This document shows positions 1-12,920 of a stretch of DNA of 64,000 bases, piece by piece. Origin of the DNA: Paramarasmius palmivorus (Eukaryota > Basidiomycota > Agaricomycetes > Agaricales > Marasmiaceae); NCBI GenBank assembly GCA_037176845.1, contig JAYKXP010000020.1:62001-126000 (forward strand), read 5' to 3'. Below the pieces are notes generated by a model. It made no database searches and had not been told where the DNA came from. It saw only the letters and a program-made list of their open reading frames with translations. The first letter of the stretch is position 1. Each line of letters opens with the position of its first letter. Both the position numbers and the translations under genes were made by a program.

Positions 1-343
1 CTAGGTTTCCCGCGTCTTTGCTCGGAACGAAAGCTGATTGGCATTTGATGCCTGCGCGAACAAGAGTATCATAAGTTATCGTGCTGGAAAAGGATGCTGA
101 GTGGACCCTAAAAACGAAGAAAGAGAACGAGCAACACACAATTCCATTTCTTCTGTTCCATCTGCAATAAGAACCAGTGCTGAGGGCATGATGTCGAGAT
201 GGTTGTAGTTTAAGTCAAGCTTCAAGTCGCTTGGATTCGAAGTTGGGCTGAAGAGTTTACAGTGACATCATCGTCATGCAAAATCACGGGGCTTTACTAG
301 TATACTTTCGACAAATTTCCAAAGCTAAAGAACGTAGTGATAA
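1..343. other. Non-coding edge of the window
   Basis: No supportable reading frame. This is sequence downstream (3') of the leftward HET-domain gene; it may hold that gene's terminator but I see no distinct signal. Confidence 0.4.
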
Positions 344-2098
344 TTAGATTGTGAAAATTCGATCTCTCCATCCATCTAACCTGTACGACATTCTATTGAA
401 AACAAACCCTGAATTGCCACGAAATCTCCTGAACTTTCCTTCTGCGTATTGCAAAAGTAATACTCCTTTCAACAAGGTCTGTGGATCGAAGTACCGTGTT
501 CCAGATTGCGTATGCATACGTCCAAGGAGGACCACATAGAGTTTCGTTTGTTGATCGTTGCCCAAAGTCTCCCAGATCCGCCCGTCTTGATCTGTCATAA
601 ACGGTGGTTGATGAAGGTCATGGTATTGTAGAAGCTGCGTGTCATAGGACTGCCGAGAACCAGAAGAAGCATGAAACCTCCCCGTGAACCGCACAGGGAC
701 AGACTTCATCTTGATGGTCAAGAATCCAGCCTCGTCCATCGTCGCCCCAGGAATCCCTTCTACTCCGAGCCAGCCATCAACATCTTTCATGAGTTCGGCA
801 GCTTCCACTCTTTCATCATTGACCTCGTATATCGCAGCACCGGCTTCATTGGTTTCGGGAAACATAGGAAAGGAGAGAATGTCGTTATTGTGAGGCAAAG
901 CGAGGGATATTGCGAACCAATTTGGTGATCCACCTTGGTCCAGAATCTCCCTGGCCAAAGCTATGGTAGCACCCAGACGGTCGTGTGCCTTGAATGCCCG
1001 AGGATCCAGTGTCACCCCGAACAAGCCCATTATACTGAACACCATATCCACCGGGCGTGAAGAGGTTCTCATCTGGGCACTCCGCCAAATGGCTGTCCTT
1101 TTCTTGTCGCCGTTGGGATCGACCTTATCATCGACAGGTTTCAACGCCGCTGAAAGTACAAAAGCGTGGCGCCAGCCAGCCTCGTCGTTGCCGAAAATCC
1201 GAATCGTAACGTCGACTGGGCGGCCAGTATATGTACCTGGGGCGGCCACGCGAAATTCTACGTTTTCAGCGATACTGGCGTTGACCAGAGAAGTGAGTAG
1301 GATGTAGGCAGACTGCCCTGGAACAATCTCCTCAATAACGCCACTAGTTCCCATACGCTGCTTTGGATTACCAAACGATCCATCGCCATGTTCCCACTGG
1401 ATCACAACGCTGGCTGATCGAGGTGCGACTGCTTCTTGCAGTGTCCATCCTCGATGTATCCACATCGTTGGCTCCTCCAGCGAGACTAACCTTCTTGTAC
1501 CGCCCGGAAGAATAAAACACTCTGCGCACTCCGCATAAATACGATACATTCGTTGAATCTGCCACACTTTGTCGTCTCGGCTGGTTTGGATAATGCATAG
1601 ACGGTCCAGCCAAAGTAGGGGTATGTCCTTCAGGAGTGCCGCTTTGCACGCATGGAGGAGGACATCGATACTGACCGGGTCCCCGTCCTCAGCACCCTTC
1701 ACAGCAAACGTCCCGTTTGTGGCGAAAGACAATGCTGGAGGACCAATTACGCCGCGCCAGATGTAGGAGATTGCAGCGTATGCTATGTCTTGAGGATCAG
1801 GGTACTCGATAACTTGTAGGATCTCCTCATGTACGAGTTGAGCACAATCGATCAAGCGAAACCGACAGGGTGAAGCTTTGCCTGATAAATCGATGGTAGT
1901 ATTTTGGAGTGAGGAAAGTGGCTTTGAGAGCACGATTGCTGTCGGTACCGGAACTGCGGGAAGAGGTTTGGGTGGTCTATCTGCTGATGTTCGGAGGCCC
2001 GCATCCTCTGCGCGTACTCCTGCTTCGTAAAGCTCCTTAACGATTACGCCTTGAAAAAGACTGGCCGCATCCTTGAACAGCCCTTCAATTGCTATCAT
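344..2098 (-). CDS. HET-domain (heterokaryon incompatibility) protein
   Basis: An uninterrupted 584-residue frame. The HET domain is recognisable between about residues 105 and 230: AISYIWRG, then LLWLDRLCIIQ followed by a regularly spaced M-x-x-IY segment (QRMYRIYAECAE), then RGWTLQEA. These are the three classic blocks of the family (ALSYxWG, W-D-x-x-CINQ, RGWTLQE). In ascomycetes HET domains trigger cell death on non-self fusion; in Agaricomycetes they form large families of mostly untested role. The C-terminal 350 residues are not recognised. The first ATG lies inside a hydrophobic segment whose frame stays open upstream to a stop codon at 2174-2176 (hydrophobic run I-V-S-I-L-A-S-I-L-F-L-A-L), so the real protein probably begins further upstream with a membrane-spanning segment; see the entry at 2128-2601. 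Confidence 0.85.
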   Translation of the reverse strand: MIAIEGLFKDAASLFQGVIVKELYEAGVRAEDAGLRTSADRPPKPLPAVPVPTAIVLSKPLSSLQNTTIDLSGKASPCRFRLIDCAQLVHEEILQVIEYPDPQDIAYAAISYIWRGVIGPPALSFATNGTFAVKGAEDGDPVSIDVLLHACKAALLKDIPLLWLDRLCIIQTSRDDKVWQIQRMYRIYAECAECFILPGGTRRLVSLEEPTMWIHRGWTLQEAVAPRSASVVIQWEHGDGSFGNPKQRMGTSGVIEEIVPGQSAYILLTSLVNASIAENVEFRVAAPGTYTGRPVDVTIRIFGNDEAGWRHAFVLSAALKPVDDKVDPNGDKKRTAIWRSAQMRTSSRPVDMVFSIMGLFGVTLDPRAFKAHDRLGATIALAREILDQGGSPNWFAISLALPHNNDILSFPMFPETNEAGAAIYEVNDERVEAAELMKDVDGWLGVEGIPGATMDEAGFLTIKMKSVPVRFTGRFHASSGSRQSYDTQLLQYHDLHQPPFMTDQDGRIWETLGNDQQTKLYVVLLGRMHTQSGTRYFDPQTLLKGVLLLQYAEGKFRRFRGNSGFVFNRMSYRLDGWRDRIFTI

Positions 2099-2127
2099 GC
2101 CGCTGAGTGCAAGGAATAAGATACTGG

Positions 2128-2601
2128 CTAGAATGGAGACGATCCTGCGTACCCATCCATCCTCTGCGCAAATTCAGGTGCCGATTCTCGCGCCTGTTGG
2201 TAGGTGTAGTCTCTGGATTCTGATATATCCTCCATGTCGCCAACCCGTTTCAATCTTTCGTGGAAATTATTCGACATGTTACGAGCGACCTCTTGAAAAA
2301 GCCTCAACTTTTCGGTCAGCCCCAGCTCGACGCTTCTTTACAACATGACATACTTTTTCTTCATTTCCTCAGACAGTAGGGATCTAGTCACCGTTTTGTC
2401 GTCTTCTGGTTGACCTTGAACTTCGCGTGATGGTTTACCAGCATCGTCCGATGAACAACCAGAATGGCTCTGCGGATTTGGTTCGTCGTCGTCCTTTACC
2501 AATTGAGATGGTAGCGGAGTTTTCTGGTCGTCTTCCTCAGCTCGTAACTTCGAAGATGTCTCACCCATCGATGGTATGAAGTAGAATAGCTGCGGCTGCA
2601 T
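2128..2601 (-). CDS. Two-exon polar ORF, probably the displaced N-terminus of the HET gene
   Basis: Exon 1 runs from 2601 to 2354 and exon 2 from 2302 to 2128. A 51-nt intron (2303-2353; donor GTATGT, branch-like CTGAC, acceptor TTGAG) removes an in-frame stop and leaves 140 codons plus stop. The product is highly charged and low in complexity (Asp/Glu/Lys/Ser), starting MQPQLFYF or at the later MGETSSK. It has no recognised domain. Its last codons overlap, in another frame, the hydrophobic segment that leads into the HET protein, and both frames read through the same GGATGGATGG. The simplest reading is that this is the cytosolic head of the HET protein, separated from it either by an intron I failed to find or by a frameshift. 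It could also be an independent small gene. Confidence 0.45.
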
Positions 2602-3101
2602 GGAAGCGTGATGGTGGAACGGTAACTCCCGTTAATAGTAAATCACCATCTAAAGAAAACGAATAACTTGAGCGCCGAGGAAAATAGTCAAGAAGATTGT
2701 TCAAGTTCTGTTTTGAGAGCTCCGGTCTTGAACGCAAGGTATGAATACCCCTTGAACAACCGGATCTTTGAACCTTGATGTCTTCAGCGGGCCTTGCATT
2801 CCAGAAACAACTTCTTACCTTCCATATCCCTGACCACGTATGTTAACTGAGAACTAGTCCACATATATCTCGAGAAGATGAAGGTAAGAGGGAAAGGGAG
2901 AACGTGACATCTCATCACTTCAAGCGCCTGGACCGACGTGTCGTTACTCGCATTGACGTGTCTTCATGATATTCTGCAAACCGCCAACGCTAATATAGCT
3001 ACAATTCCGTTCGTTCTAGATCCTACGAGTTCTTCACTCTCTTCGCTTTGTGACTCGAACTCAGGGATCAGCACAAACCTTCAATTCAAACCGACAGCGT
3101 A
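2602..3101. promoter_or_regulatory. Divergent intergenic region between the HET-side gene and UGGT
   Basis: About 500 bases between two outward-facing starts, so it should carry both promoters. No TATA box or known fungal unfolded-protein-response element could be assigned with confidence. No reading frame of note. Confidence 0.4.
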
Positions 3102-6100
3102 ATGCTGCCCTGGTTGCTTTTGTTCACCTCGTCGGCTTTCGCAGCGCCTCAGCCTCCTGTAAAAGTCTCTCTGAGGACTTCATGGCCTGCCCCACCATTT
3201 CTGGTCGAAGTAATGTGCGTAGTCTTTGGCTCTGTTTTTGACACAGACTCAAAGTTTGCCTAGAGAGACTGTTGCTTTAGAGTCACCCTCTTCATTCTTC
3301 CCATTCATCGACACAATCACCACTCCCGGCACCTTTGAACTATTCTCGAACACCGCGCCTGAAGCTATATATGGAAGCTCTTTGGGAGTTGCAGTTGCCA
3401 ATAGTTTTCTGCCTGATGCCTCGGCCCTCTCGTCATTCGAGATGAATTTGGCACTGCATGCTGCTACACCCAAGATTCAAGCCTTTTATCACCATTATCA
3501 TATAGCCAATCAAGGTCGTCAAATTGATTGCGGTTCTTGGGTGGATTGGTATGGAACCATAGTTTGTGATGTGGAGACGTTGGCACACCTAGCGAGAGTA
3601 GAAACGATAGATCCAACAGAGAAATCCTCTTCCTCGAGGTATGCTTCGAGGTGCTATGGCTTTGTGTATGATATTGCTGACTGTCACCAATAGCACGTAT
3701 AACAGGCCCGAAGTGCTTCCCTTCGACCACATTTACCCTGAACCCCGCAATAGCCACCATCCACCACGTACCGCGATATTATACGCGTCGCTGAATTCTC
3801 CCAATTTCCGCGAACTTCACGACTACCTGTACAAACTGGCTCAGACGGAAAATGGCATGCCACTGGTGGAATACATTCTCAGACATGTCCCCCCGAAGGA
3901 AGCCTCTTCGAAGACTTACTTGTCCGGGTACAGTGTTGCTTTAGATCTGAAAAAGATGGATTATCTGGCTCTGGACGATAGACATGTGTCCAGTAACGGT
4001 AAGAAGTCCTTGGTTCATCGATGGCATACACTAAACACTACAGGCAGGAGTTAAAGAGGACAAAACTAACTCAGAAGACCTCGACATTCCACGAGAGGAG
4101 GATCCTATCCTCAACTTGATACGAGCGTATCCAGAACCTACCTCCACCTCCGATGCAGGCGCCGAGAGCTTGGACGAAGAACAGCAGAAAGCTCACCTCG
4201 CCACTTTAGGTGCTCAGGTTGTGCAATTAATCCATGACGCTTCCGATACCAACCCCATCAAAATCCTATCCGATATTTCGCAAAACTTCCCCAAGTACCT
4301 ATCTTTATTTGGAAATCCTCAGTCTGCAACTCCGAGAATACCCATAGCAGCGGCTGTGGAAGAAGAGCTTCACGCAAATCAGCTTCTCGTACAAGGAGGT
4401 TTTAACGCCATGTGGTTGAACGGTATCACAGTCAGTGACTCGGATATCAATCCGTTCGGCCTCTTGAGACTCCTCAAGAAGGAGCGTGAGATATTGAGGA
4501 CTTTGACATCTCTCGGACCGATTAACGATAATCAAAGTCCATGGCTGAGCAATGGGCAGGCAGTAGACTTGCTCACACATCCGAAAATCGCGGCTGCGCA
4601 GACTGAAGGCGGCAATTCTGTCACAGACGGGTTGGTAGACGCCAGTGACCGCATAGAGAGCGGTGATGATAAAGGTGGCAAGGTGATTGTCTGGTGGAAT
4701 GACCTTGAGTCGGACAAGAGGTATTTCCGAATGATACATATGTTTGAGATCATGCGACTAAATGGTCTCTAGGTACTCCGGGTGGCAACCTTCGCTACAC
4801 GCGGTAAGTCAGTCTGCTCGTATCGTTGAATCGCGCTGACCATGCCTGTTCTCAGATACTACGTCCTCTCTATCCCGGACAGTATCCTTCTGTGAAGTTG
4901 AATCTCTTCAATGTGGTACTCGTAGTCGACCTTTCTCAGACTAGTACTCTCAACTTCATTGCTGGTGCTATCTCGAACATCATTCAAAGGAATTTCCCTT
5001 TCAGATGGGGTGTCGCACCGTTGATAGGTTCACCGTCGGACGAAAGTTAGTTGAAAGTTTGATTTGTACGGTCCATTGCTGACGTGGCTTCAGGTACCAA
5101 AATGGCCCGGCTCTTCTACTATCTAGTTCAGAACCACGGACGCAAGAAAACGATGGATTTCTTGAAAAAGGTTTGTCGCATTTTACGTGCATGGGACGCT
5201 TTCTTACACAACAGCTCTATGCAGATCTCACAGCTACAGGTACCGCCCCATCATCAGCCCCCTTCAGTCAACTGGGATACTATTCGAAGCGCATATGCCG
5301 AGCTAATAGCAGAGTCAGAGGAGAAAGGCCCCGACCTCAACGCTATTCTGACGGGTTCATCCAAAGGAGACGAAACCGTATCCAACGTTGAATCCTCTAT
5401 AGAGAAGGCCCGGGCATATGCTCAACGTTTGGGTTTGGAGGGACCTGGCCTGGGTCAGGGTTATGCTTTCTTGAACGGAAAATACTTTGATATGAGCGAT
5501 GTGGGGTTTTCTTGTCCACCTAATACCTTCAGTTGCTCAGTTTTTTTTCCTTTTACAGAATTTCCTTCAACAAATGCAAGTCGACCTCAGAACTCATCTG
5601 CAACACCTGCAGGAAGCTGTACGTCAACTTCTTCAACAATGCTTCAATGTACTCACTTCATCGGCACCTTTACAAGCTATATGAAGGTCGTATCAGTCCT
5701 CCATCCCTGGATGAGCAAGTCGATCCAGAAAAGCCTTTCTCAATGTCCACCTATTTCTATGATTTGCCGACCACCGCGACGAGAAGGAACAAGTATATCG
5801 TCCCACCGAGCAACGATAAGCTCAAGCTAGTCAACCTGCCAGAGGTTACCAGACGATCAGGCTTCCAAATTTCAAACAGTGGTTTTGTATACCCAGGTGA
5901 GGCACGACGTCTCTTGTCCGCAGCTACGTGCTGAGATACCACTTTTGCAGAGTCTGAGGAAGCTACGCCACTCACTATGTATGTTATCGCCGACTTGAAC
6001 TCCCGAGATGGACTGGATCTCGCCAAAGAGGCATTGTTAAGCATCGTGAGTCTGTCATTTCGGTCACTAAGAACACTTCTGATGACAGATTCAGAAAGAC

Positions 6101-9100
6101 AATACAATGGCGCGTGTCTCCTTCATTCACAACCCGGTCAAAGCAGAAATTCCCGAGACCCTCAAATCACCCCCGGTTTCCGCGTTGTTTGCGCACTTGA
6201 TCCTGAATGAGGAACTGGGCACGAAGTCCCCGCAGATGCTTTTGGGTGCACTGGGTCATGGAGTTGAGGAGTCCGACTCGAGCGAGCAGGTGCCTCTCAC
6301 TCAACCGGATTACTTGCGTTCTGTGCTCGGAGGAATGAGACCCTCGAGTCTAGACTATGCGAACCACACCAAATATGTTGAGATGGGCCGTGAGATCTTG
6401 TCAGAAATAAACGTGAAACCAGGTGAGAAAGGTGTTGTTGTTAACGGGAGGGTGAGTACCGATTTCATCTTACATACTTGTTACTGAGGGCACCAATACG
6501 TAGGTGATCGCACCTCTGGGAACGAACGACTTCCACACCGACGACTTCAAGGCCCTGCAGTCCTATGAGTTGCGAAAGAGGGTCCAGCCTGTGATGGAAG
6601 CGTTAGAGGACGTGAGAAACGATCTGAATACTTTGGATAGGTTAGCTTCTCAACCGAACATATCTGACCTAGCTGACCTAACTTCGCTTCCATATGTAGA
6701 ACAAGTTTGGCCCATGTCATATCAATGACATCCTCGTTCATTGCCGCGATACAACTTCCGGACCCTAGTGAGGTCGGCTTGTTCGAGAGGTCCCAAAGGC
6801 CGAGGCAGAGAAATTATAGAACACTAGAAGGCAAATATACGTGCGTGTTCATCCTTGACTCTGTCCTCACTCTAACATTCACCTAGCTGTTTCGAATTTG
6901 GAGACAACTCAACTGCTTTATACCAAATTGGTGTATTACTTGATCCATTGAGTGAGACGGCACAAAAATGGTCTAGCCTAATGGACGTGAGTACTTACAC
7001 AAGAGTGAAAACCGGCGTTGCTCATTTGTGAACCTTCACAGTGGTTGTCGAATATTCCCGATATTCATATTGAGGTCCATCTGAATCCAGCACCCTATAC
7101 TGATGTGAGTAATGCGTTTCCTTCGCCTGACGCAGCACGTTCTTAACCAAGACCCCAGGTACCGCTGAAGAGGTTTTTCAGATATAACCTTCGTCCAGCC
7201 TTGTCTTTCAATGACGAAGGGTATGTTCTCCTTGATTCTTAGCCATACTCTTCTAACCTTATTCAAGCGAGGAAGTGCTGGCCGAAATAGTTTTCGAGGG
7301 CCTTCCTACCCAACCTATATACACCCTGGCAATGGATGCGCCTTCTTCATGGCTTGTTCGACCACGGGAAGCTTTGTATGATTTGGATAACATCCAATTA
7401 GGAAACCTGGCCCCTGAAGACGAAGCGGTCGAAGCAATTTTCGAATTGGATTATCTCGTCATTGAAGGCCATGCCAGAGATACTCTCACCAATGCCCCCC
7501 CTCGTGGTGTGCAACTAGAACTGGTTAGCGGCAAGCCTGACGCCACTGTGCCCATCGATGACACTCAAGTCGTCGCAAATCTCGGATACTTCCAGTTCAA
7601 GGCTAAACCTGGCGTTTTCCGTCTGGGTATTAGGGAAGGTAGAGGGCGAGACATTTTCGAGATGGAAAGCGTTGGAAATGAAGGATGGGACAGTCCTTCC
7701 GTTAAAGAGGTTGGAGACGGGATAACGGTGACAAGCTTTGAAGGGTTGACCCTATACCCTAGGCTAAGGAGAAAGAAGGGAATGGAAAGGGCTGACGTTT
7801 TGGCCGAAGACGATGAAGATGAGGAGGACGGCGGAATATTCGGAAGCATCATGGACAGGTGCACCAATTTCCCTTCCATTTGATTATCACTGACTATCTT
7901 CCTAGTCTCAAATCTATCTTCACTTCTACTACGGAGGATAGCCTCATTCCGGCAGATGAGCAAGCAGAAATCAACATTTTTACCGTTGCATCTGGCCTCC
8001 TGTACGAGGTAGGCTATATTGTGAATGGCTGGATGGTATTTGTCGCTAACGTGGCGCAGCGTTTCGTCTCCATCATGATCCTGAGTGTCCTAAGGAACAC
8101 TAAGAGCACTGTCAAGTTCTGGTTCATAGAAAATTTCCTTTCTCCTTCCTTCCTGGTAAGCTTTCGTGCGTTTATGTCCCTCCGCTTTGCTCATACCTTG
8201 TAGGAATTTATTCCACATTTGGCCGAAGCTTACAACTTCCAGTACGAACTGGTTACATATAAGTGGCCATCATGGCTGAGAGCTCAGAAAGAGAAACAAA
8301 GAATTATCTGGGCGTACAAGATCTTGTTCTTGGATGTGTTGTTCCCTATGGACCTCAAGAAGGTCATTTTCGTCGATGCGGACCAAATCGTTAGGGCAGA
8401 TCTAAAGGAGTTGGTCGATTTGGATTTGCACGGAGCACCGTATGGATACACCCCCATGGGCGATGACAATTACGACATGGAAGGATTCAGATTCTGGAAG
8501 ACAGGATACTGGAAGGACTTTTTACAGGGAAGACCATATCACATCAGGTAGGTTTTAATACCTTTAGTGCCTCCCACGCCCTGACTGGTTCCAGTGCGTT
8601 ATATGTCGTAGATCTCGTACGATTCCGGCAGGTTGGTGGCTGTACATGAAAATACTTCGTATCCATCTCACCGACTGTTAGATTGCGGCCGGGGATATTC
8701 TTCGTGGCCAATATCAAGCCCTGTCTGCAGACCCCAATTCACTTGCAAACCTCGATCAAGGTAAACATTTTCGTGACTATTAGACGGCATGATTGCTGGA
8801 TTTCGCGTTTAGATTTGCCCAACAACCTGCAACGAGAGGTTCCAATTGTGAGTGTCTACATTCTTGAATTTTCCTGAGTATCTAAAAAAATGGTTATCTA
8901 GTACTCACTTCATGAGGACTGGTTATGGGTACGTACTCATTGCTATTGGTCTATCTCAATAAACTGACATCTGTTTAGTGTGAAACGTGGTGTATGGCCC
9001 TACTTCGATGAGCTCCCAATGGGTACTGACTTCCCTCGATACTACAGGTAGCAAGGATCGTCTTGACAGAGCGAAGACCATCGACTTGTGTCAAAACCCC

Positions 9101-9406
9101 CTGACTGTAAGCACTCTATGTGTGCATTCTTTTCTAAATCTCTTACCATTGCTCCCTCAATAGAAAGAGCCTAAGCTATCCAGAGCACGACAAATCCCGG
9201 AGTGGGAGGAATATGATGCAGAAATTGCTAGGTTCGCACGAAAGCTCGCACAGGAAGGCAAAATTAAATCTCGGATTGCCACTGCGGATGCCAACGTGCT
9301 AGCCAACGCTGGATCGACATCTACAGCGGAGATTTCTGCGGATTCCCCGTCGCAAAACCCCCAGTCCGATGCGGCAGAAGACACCCAGCCCCGGGATGAA
9401 TTATAG
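3102..9406 (+). CDS. UGGT: UDP-glucose:glycoprotein glucosyltransferase (ER folding sensor)
   Basis: A multi-exon gene (about 27 short introns by eye) for a protein of roughly 1600 residues, the usual UGGT size. It begins with a signal peptide ([14 protein letters not shown]) followed by [14 protein letters not shown], the family's N-terminal signature. The long luminal middle part is the thioredoxin-like sensor region. The GT24 catalytic domain starts near 7960 ([15 protein letters not shown]) and includes [13 protein letters not shown], the metal/UDP-binding [43 protein letters not shown] and EDWLWCETWC. The C-terminus is RDEL, an ER-retrieval signal. The enzyme adds glucose back to N-glycans on misfolded glycoproteins so they rebind calnexin. 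The catalytic part looks intact; exact exon edges in the central part are my estimate. Start chosen because it gives the signal peptide directly joined to the conserved mature N-terminus. Confidence 0.93.
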
Positions 9407-12400
9407 TATTACATCTCCAAGTAAAGTGGTGTTGACCTCGCTATTGCAATACCATCGCGTTAACGGTGATCGTTCATCCGATGCTGGCTTGGCACTAGAA
9501 CGCAATCGCCGCTAAATCCTTATCGTCGAATATTTGAATGAGGCAAAAGCTCCTAAGTCCTGCCTGACGAGTGCTATTATCGATTCAATTTCGATAGGAG
9601 AGGTGGCCCGAACGGCGTCTGGACGTGTACCAAGCTAGCAACACACGGTAACAAGTCTCGTCGTCAAATACCCCAGACTCCGCCCAGCAAATGATTGATT
9701 CCGCTAACATTTTAGAAGCCGCAAAGCTGTCATTCACCCTCATTCATCCTGAAGCCACGGAAAGATAACCCCCCTAAACAAGGGTGTCCTTCTGGACCGC
9801 AGACTTCGTAAGGAATTTATTGTCCGTCACATAGTCGCGACCAGTCACGGTCATCTGAGCTCTTGTTTTGTCAAAACTCTTTCACTGGGAATGGTGATCG
9901 ATCTTCTATATGAGAGAAGAACTGTGCTTTAAATGATGACACTCCCACTGCCGAAGTCACATTCAAAATCGAACGTTTGTACTAAACGGTCCTGGGTTCT
10001 CAAGTACAAGTTTGAATTCCACTCCGAGGAAGCAGCGAACTATGTGCCACCAGACCTCCGTAGTGTGTGTTATGAATTCCATATCGCATCAGATGTCACT
10101 GCGGCAGCATACGCGCGAAGACTAGAGTAATGAAAACCCGCTGCGCGCGTTAGAAGAGACAATTCTTCCTTCCGAGGACATCATTTTGTGATCCTCTCCA
10201 AATCTCTTAAACCTTCTGGTCTCTGAAGACAGACCAACTCCCGTCTTTTGTCTCCCGACACCGACATTTGATCACATACTCCGAGGACAGAAATAGTCAT
10301 TTTGACTCACCGAAACAAGGCGTTGAGGATATTTTTGGTTTGTGGGCGCAAGGCCTAGATACGGTAAACAGTGTGGCGTCTCTAAAACACCTCTATCAGG
10401 AGTATAATGATGACATACTAGAATAGCAAACACCGTCTGCTCTGCTAATGTCGGCGAATCTAGGGCTCTTGAGCGGGCAGAAAACCTTCCGCTCGACGAT
10501 TCCTCGCATTCACACCTATAACGCATGTCGAAGTCTCTTCCCGGATCGACGAACGTGCTCGAACACCACAACATATCGAGTGTTTTTCTGGATTCGCAAA
10601 CGATCTAAACACATTAAAGTAAAAGTAGCTTCTACCTTGCAGCTTTTGCATTGCAAGTATACAGTTTCTGCAAGCCGACGTGATGCTAAATGATCCTGAG
10701 AATGCGCCAGTATCGCTGCACCTGATACTATTTGCAACGCCGAATACGGTTTTATAGCTGTGGAACAACTTTCGCAGCAAACAAGCCGGGACGGGACACT
10801 CAAGCCGAGAGGATTATCGTGACTGCTTTGGTGGCGGAACACGTCCCGAAAGCGAGACTTGTCAGGGCTCGTTCCGATTCCGAGTCGCTCTCGTATCAAT
10901 ACGATTCAGTAGGCGCTCCCCGGGGGCTTTGCTTGACCATGAGACCCTTAAGTATTAGGTTCGGGCTCGCCTTTCCTGCGGATAGATGAAGAAGGTTCTG
11001 GTTAATGAGTGTTATTCCTGTTCACCTGTAAAAATAGAACGGTATTAGAGTAGTTCTATAAATTATGATTCACGCACATGCCGCCCGCCGTCATTTCAGG
11101 GCGCATCGAGGTCGTAAGCAGATGTTCGAATGTCCAGTTATGTCAGAAAACCGAGGATATTGGGCAATACGTCAGATAAACTGAATGCGACAGTGTCCTC
11201 CTGCTCCCGAACGCCCCACATCATTGCCTACCGAAGCAGATATGACATTGGTGTGCTAATGCACACCTGGATAAACTTTGCGACGAACGGACGATTACTG
11301 CCTCATTCTGACAGGCTTATGTAGATGTGAGGGCGTGAAGACCGATATGTGTCCGCTGCGAGACCGGTATGCACAGAGCGCGCATGCTGCCAAACCAGAG
11401 TTTGAAGAGTGGGAGCAAATATCATCCTATCTGGACCTGATCGATCGGCATTGTTGCACAGTAAAATTCCTCCATCAAGCGAGGCAAGCCGAACTCGTTT
11501 TCAGGATAAATTGTGAAGAATGGCGAGATTCCAATTTCCGTCTCTTGCTCAGTGGGGAATGGAGAGGAAGATTGGGGTGCAGAACGAGAGCCAATCGGAG
11601 TGGTAATGTTGTTGACCAATCAGGGAAGGTATTACCGTAGCCGGTGCCTAATTTGGGTAGAGGGTTCGAAAATAAGGTTTGCGACCGGAGATGCCACGCG
11701 AAGGTACATGGACCGCTCCCCGCCTAGTGCGACTGCTACTCGGAGCGCCGACAAGCCCGCACCCAAGACTCGAATCTCGAATACATACTGCCTGCTACAC
11801 AGCGCTTGAAGCGAAAATCACTCGACGCGTAGCATTCCGTCGAGTTTCTGATAGCTGCTCGCTAGGCTGACAGTTGCGTCAGAGTCGAACTGATGGTAAT
11901 GGTGTTGAGATGGAAAGTAGTAGTCAGCAAATTTGATTGTTCGTGCGAGCATGTCGCACACGGCTGTGCGCTTTCAATCCGAGTGTCTTCACGCGTAAAT
12001 ACCGCACTACTAAACCACAGAGAGATACGTCGGAAGTGCTTATGATCAGGCTACGTTGCTGTTGCTGATGCTTGTTGCTGACTGGCTTCCGGTCGGGAGG
12101 AATCGCTAGAGGTGATCGCAACCGGGTGACTCGTAGGGAGGAGGTCTGTGTATGATACTGGTCCTCTCGTGATGCTCATGGAGTAGTGATTGTTGGTTTC
12201 GAGAAGCATAATCGAGCATTGAATTGAACGAAGGCGGAAGTACCACAGCAACGAGAGTGCCAAGAGAAAGTGTTGGCAGAAAGGAATAGTGATCGTGTGG
12301 ACAAAAGGAGATGAAGATCATTAGGGACGTTGCCATAGGCGTTGGTAGGAATATTGACAGCAGAAAGGGATAGGAAATTCACAGAATCTGAAGCTAGGAG

Positions 12401-12920
12401 GAAAGGGATCTGAACATGAATACTCTTGGGGTGTATCGTTATGCACATTGAGATCGGCTTTACGAGTGATGGGGACATGGAAGACAGTGGGAAGAACTGG
12501 GAAGAATCATGATGAGTGATGCATATGCACAAGCGCGGTGGCGCCAGCAGGGAGCGACGGTAAAAAGACATTCGGACAAAAGGACCAATGAGATATGACG
12601 GAAGTTCCAGAAATTATTTTTGTATCAACCGGAAGCCGGAACGGACAGGAGGAAAGGAGGGGGAATTGGCTCATGAACCCACTCATTACACGCATTACAT
12701 GCGCTAAAAAGTAGCCATGCTGATGATGCTCGCCTGCACACAAGTCCACGGCTGTAAGGTGGAGAGAAATGACGGGATGAGGCCCTGAACGGGAGACGGA
12801 CGAATGCGGGAGTTTTGTGATGGAGCAAGGGGTTTACGGTCGGTCTCGCGGACTTGTTTGGCTTTGTTACGAGTTTGATCTGTTTGAATTGCGTGAAATA
12901 AAAGGCAAACATATCTCGCT
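9407..12920. other. 3.5 kb gene-empty interval
   Basis: Only short, unrelated frames on both strands, none with a recognisable domain or a convincing chain of exons. No terminal repeats, transposase or reverse-transcriptase motifs were seen. The left end is the UGGT 3' region; the right end is distal PMA1 upstream sequence. Several stretches (10.1-12.0 kb) look like decayed sequence of unknown origin. Confidence 0.4.
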
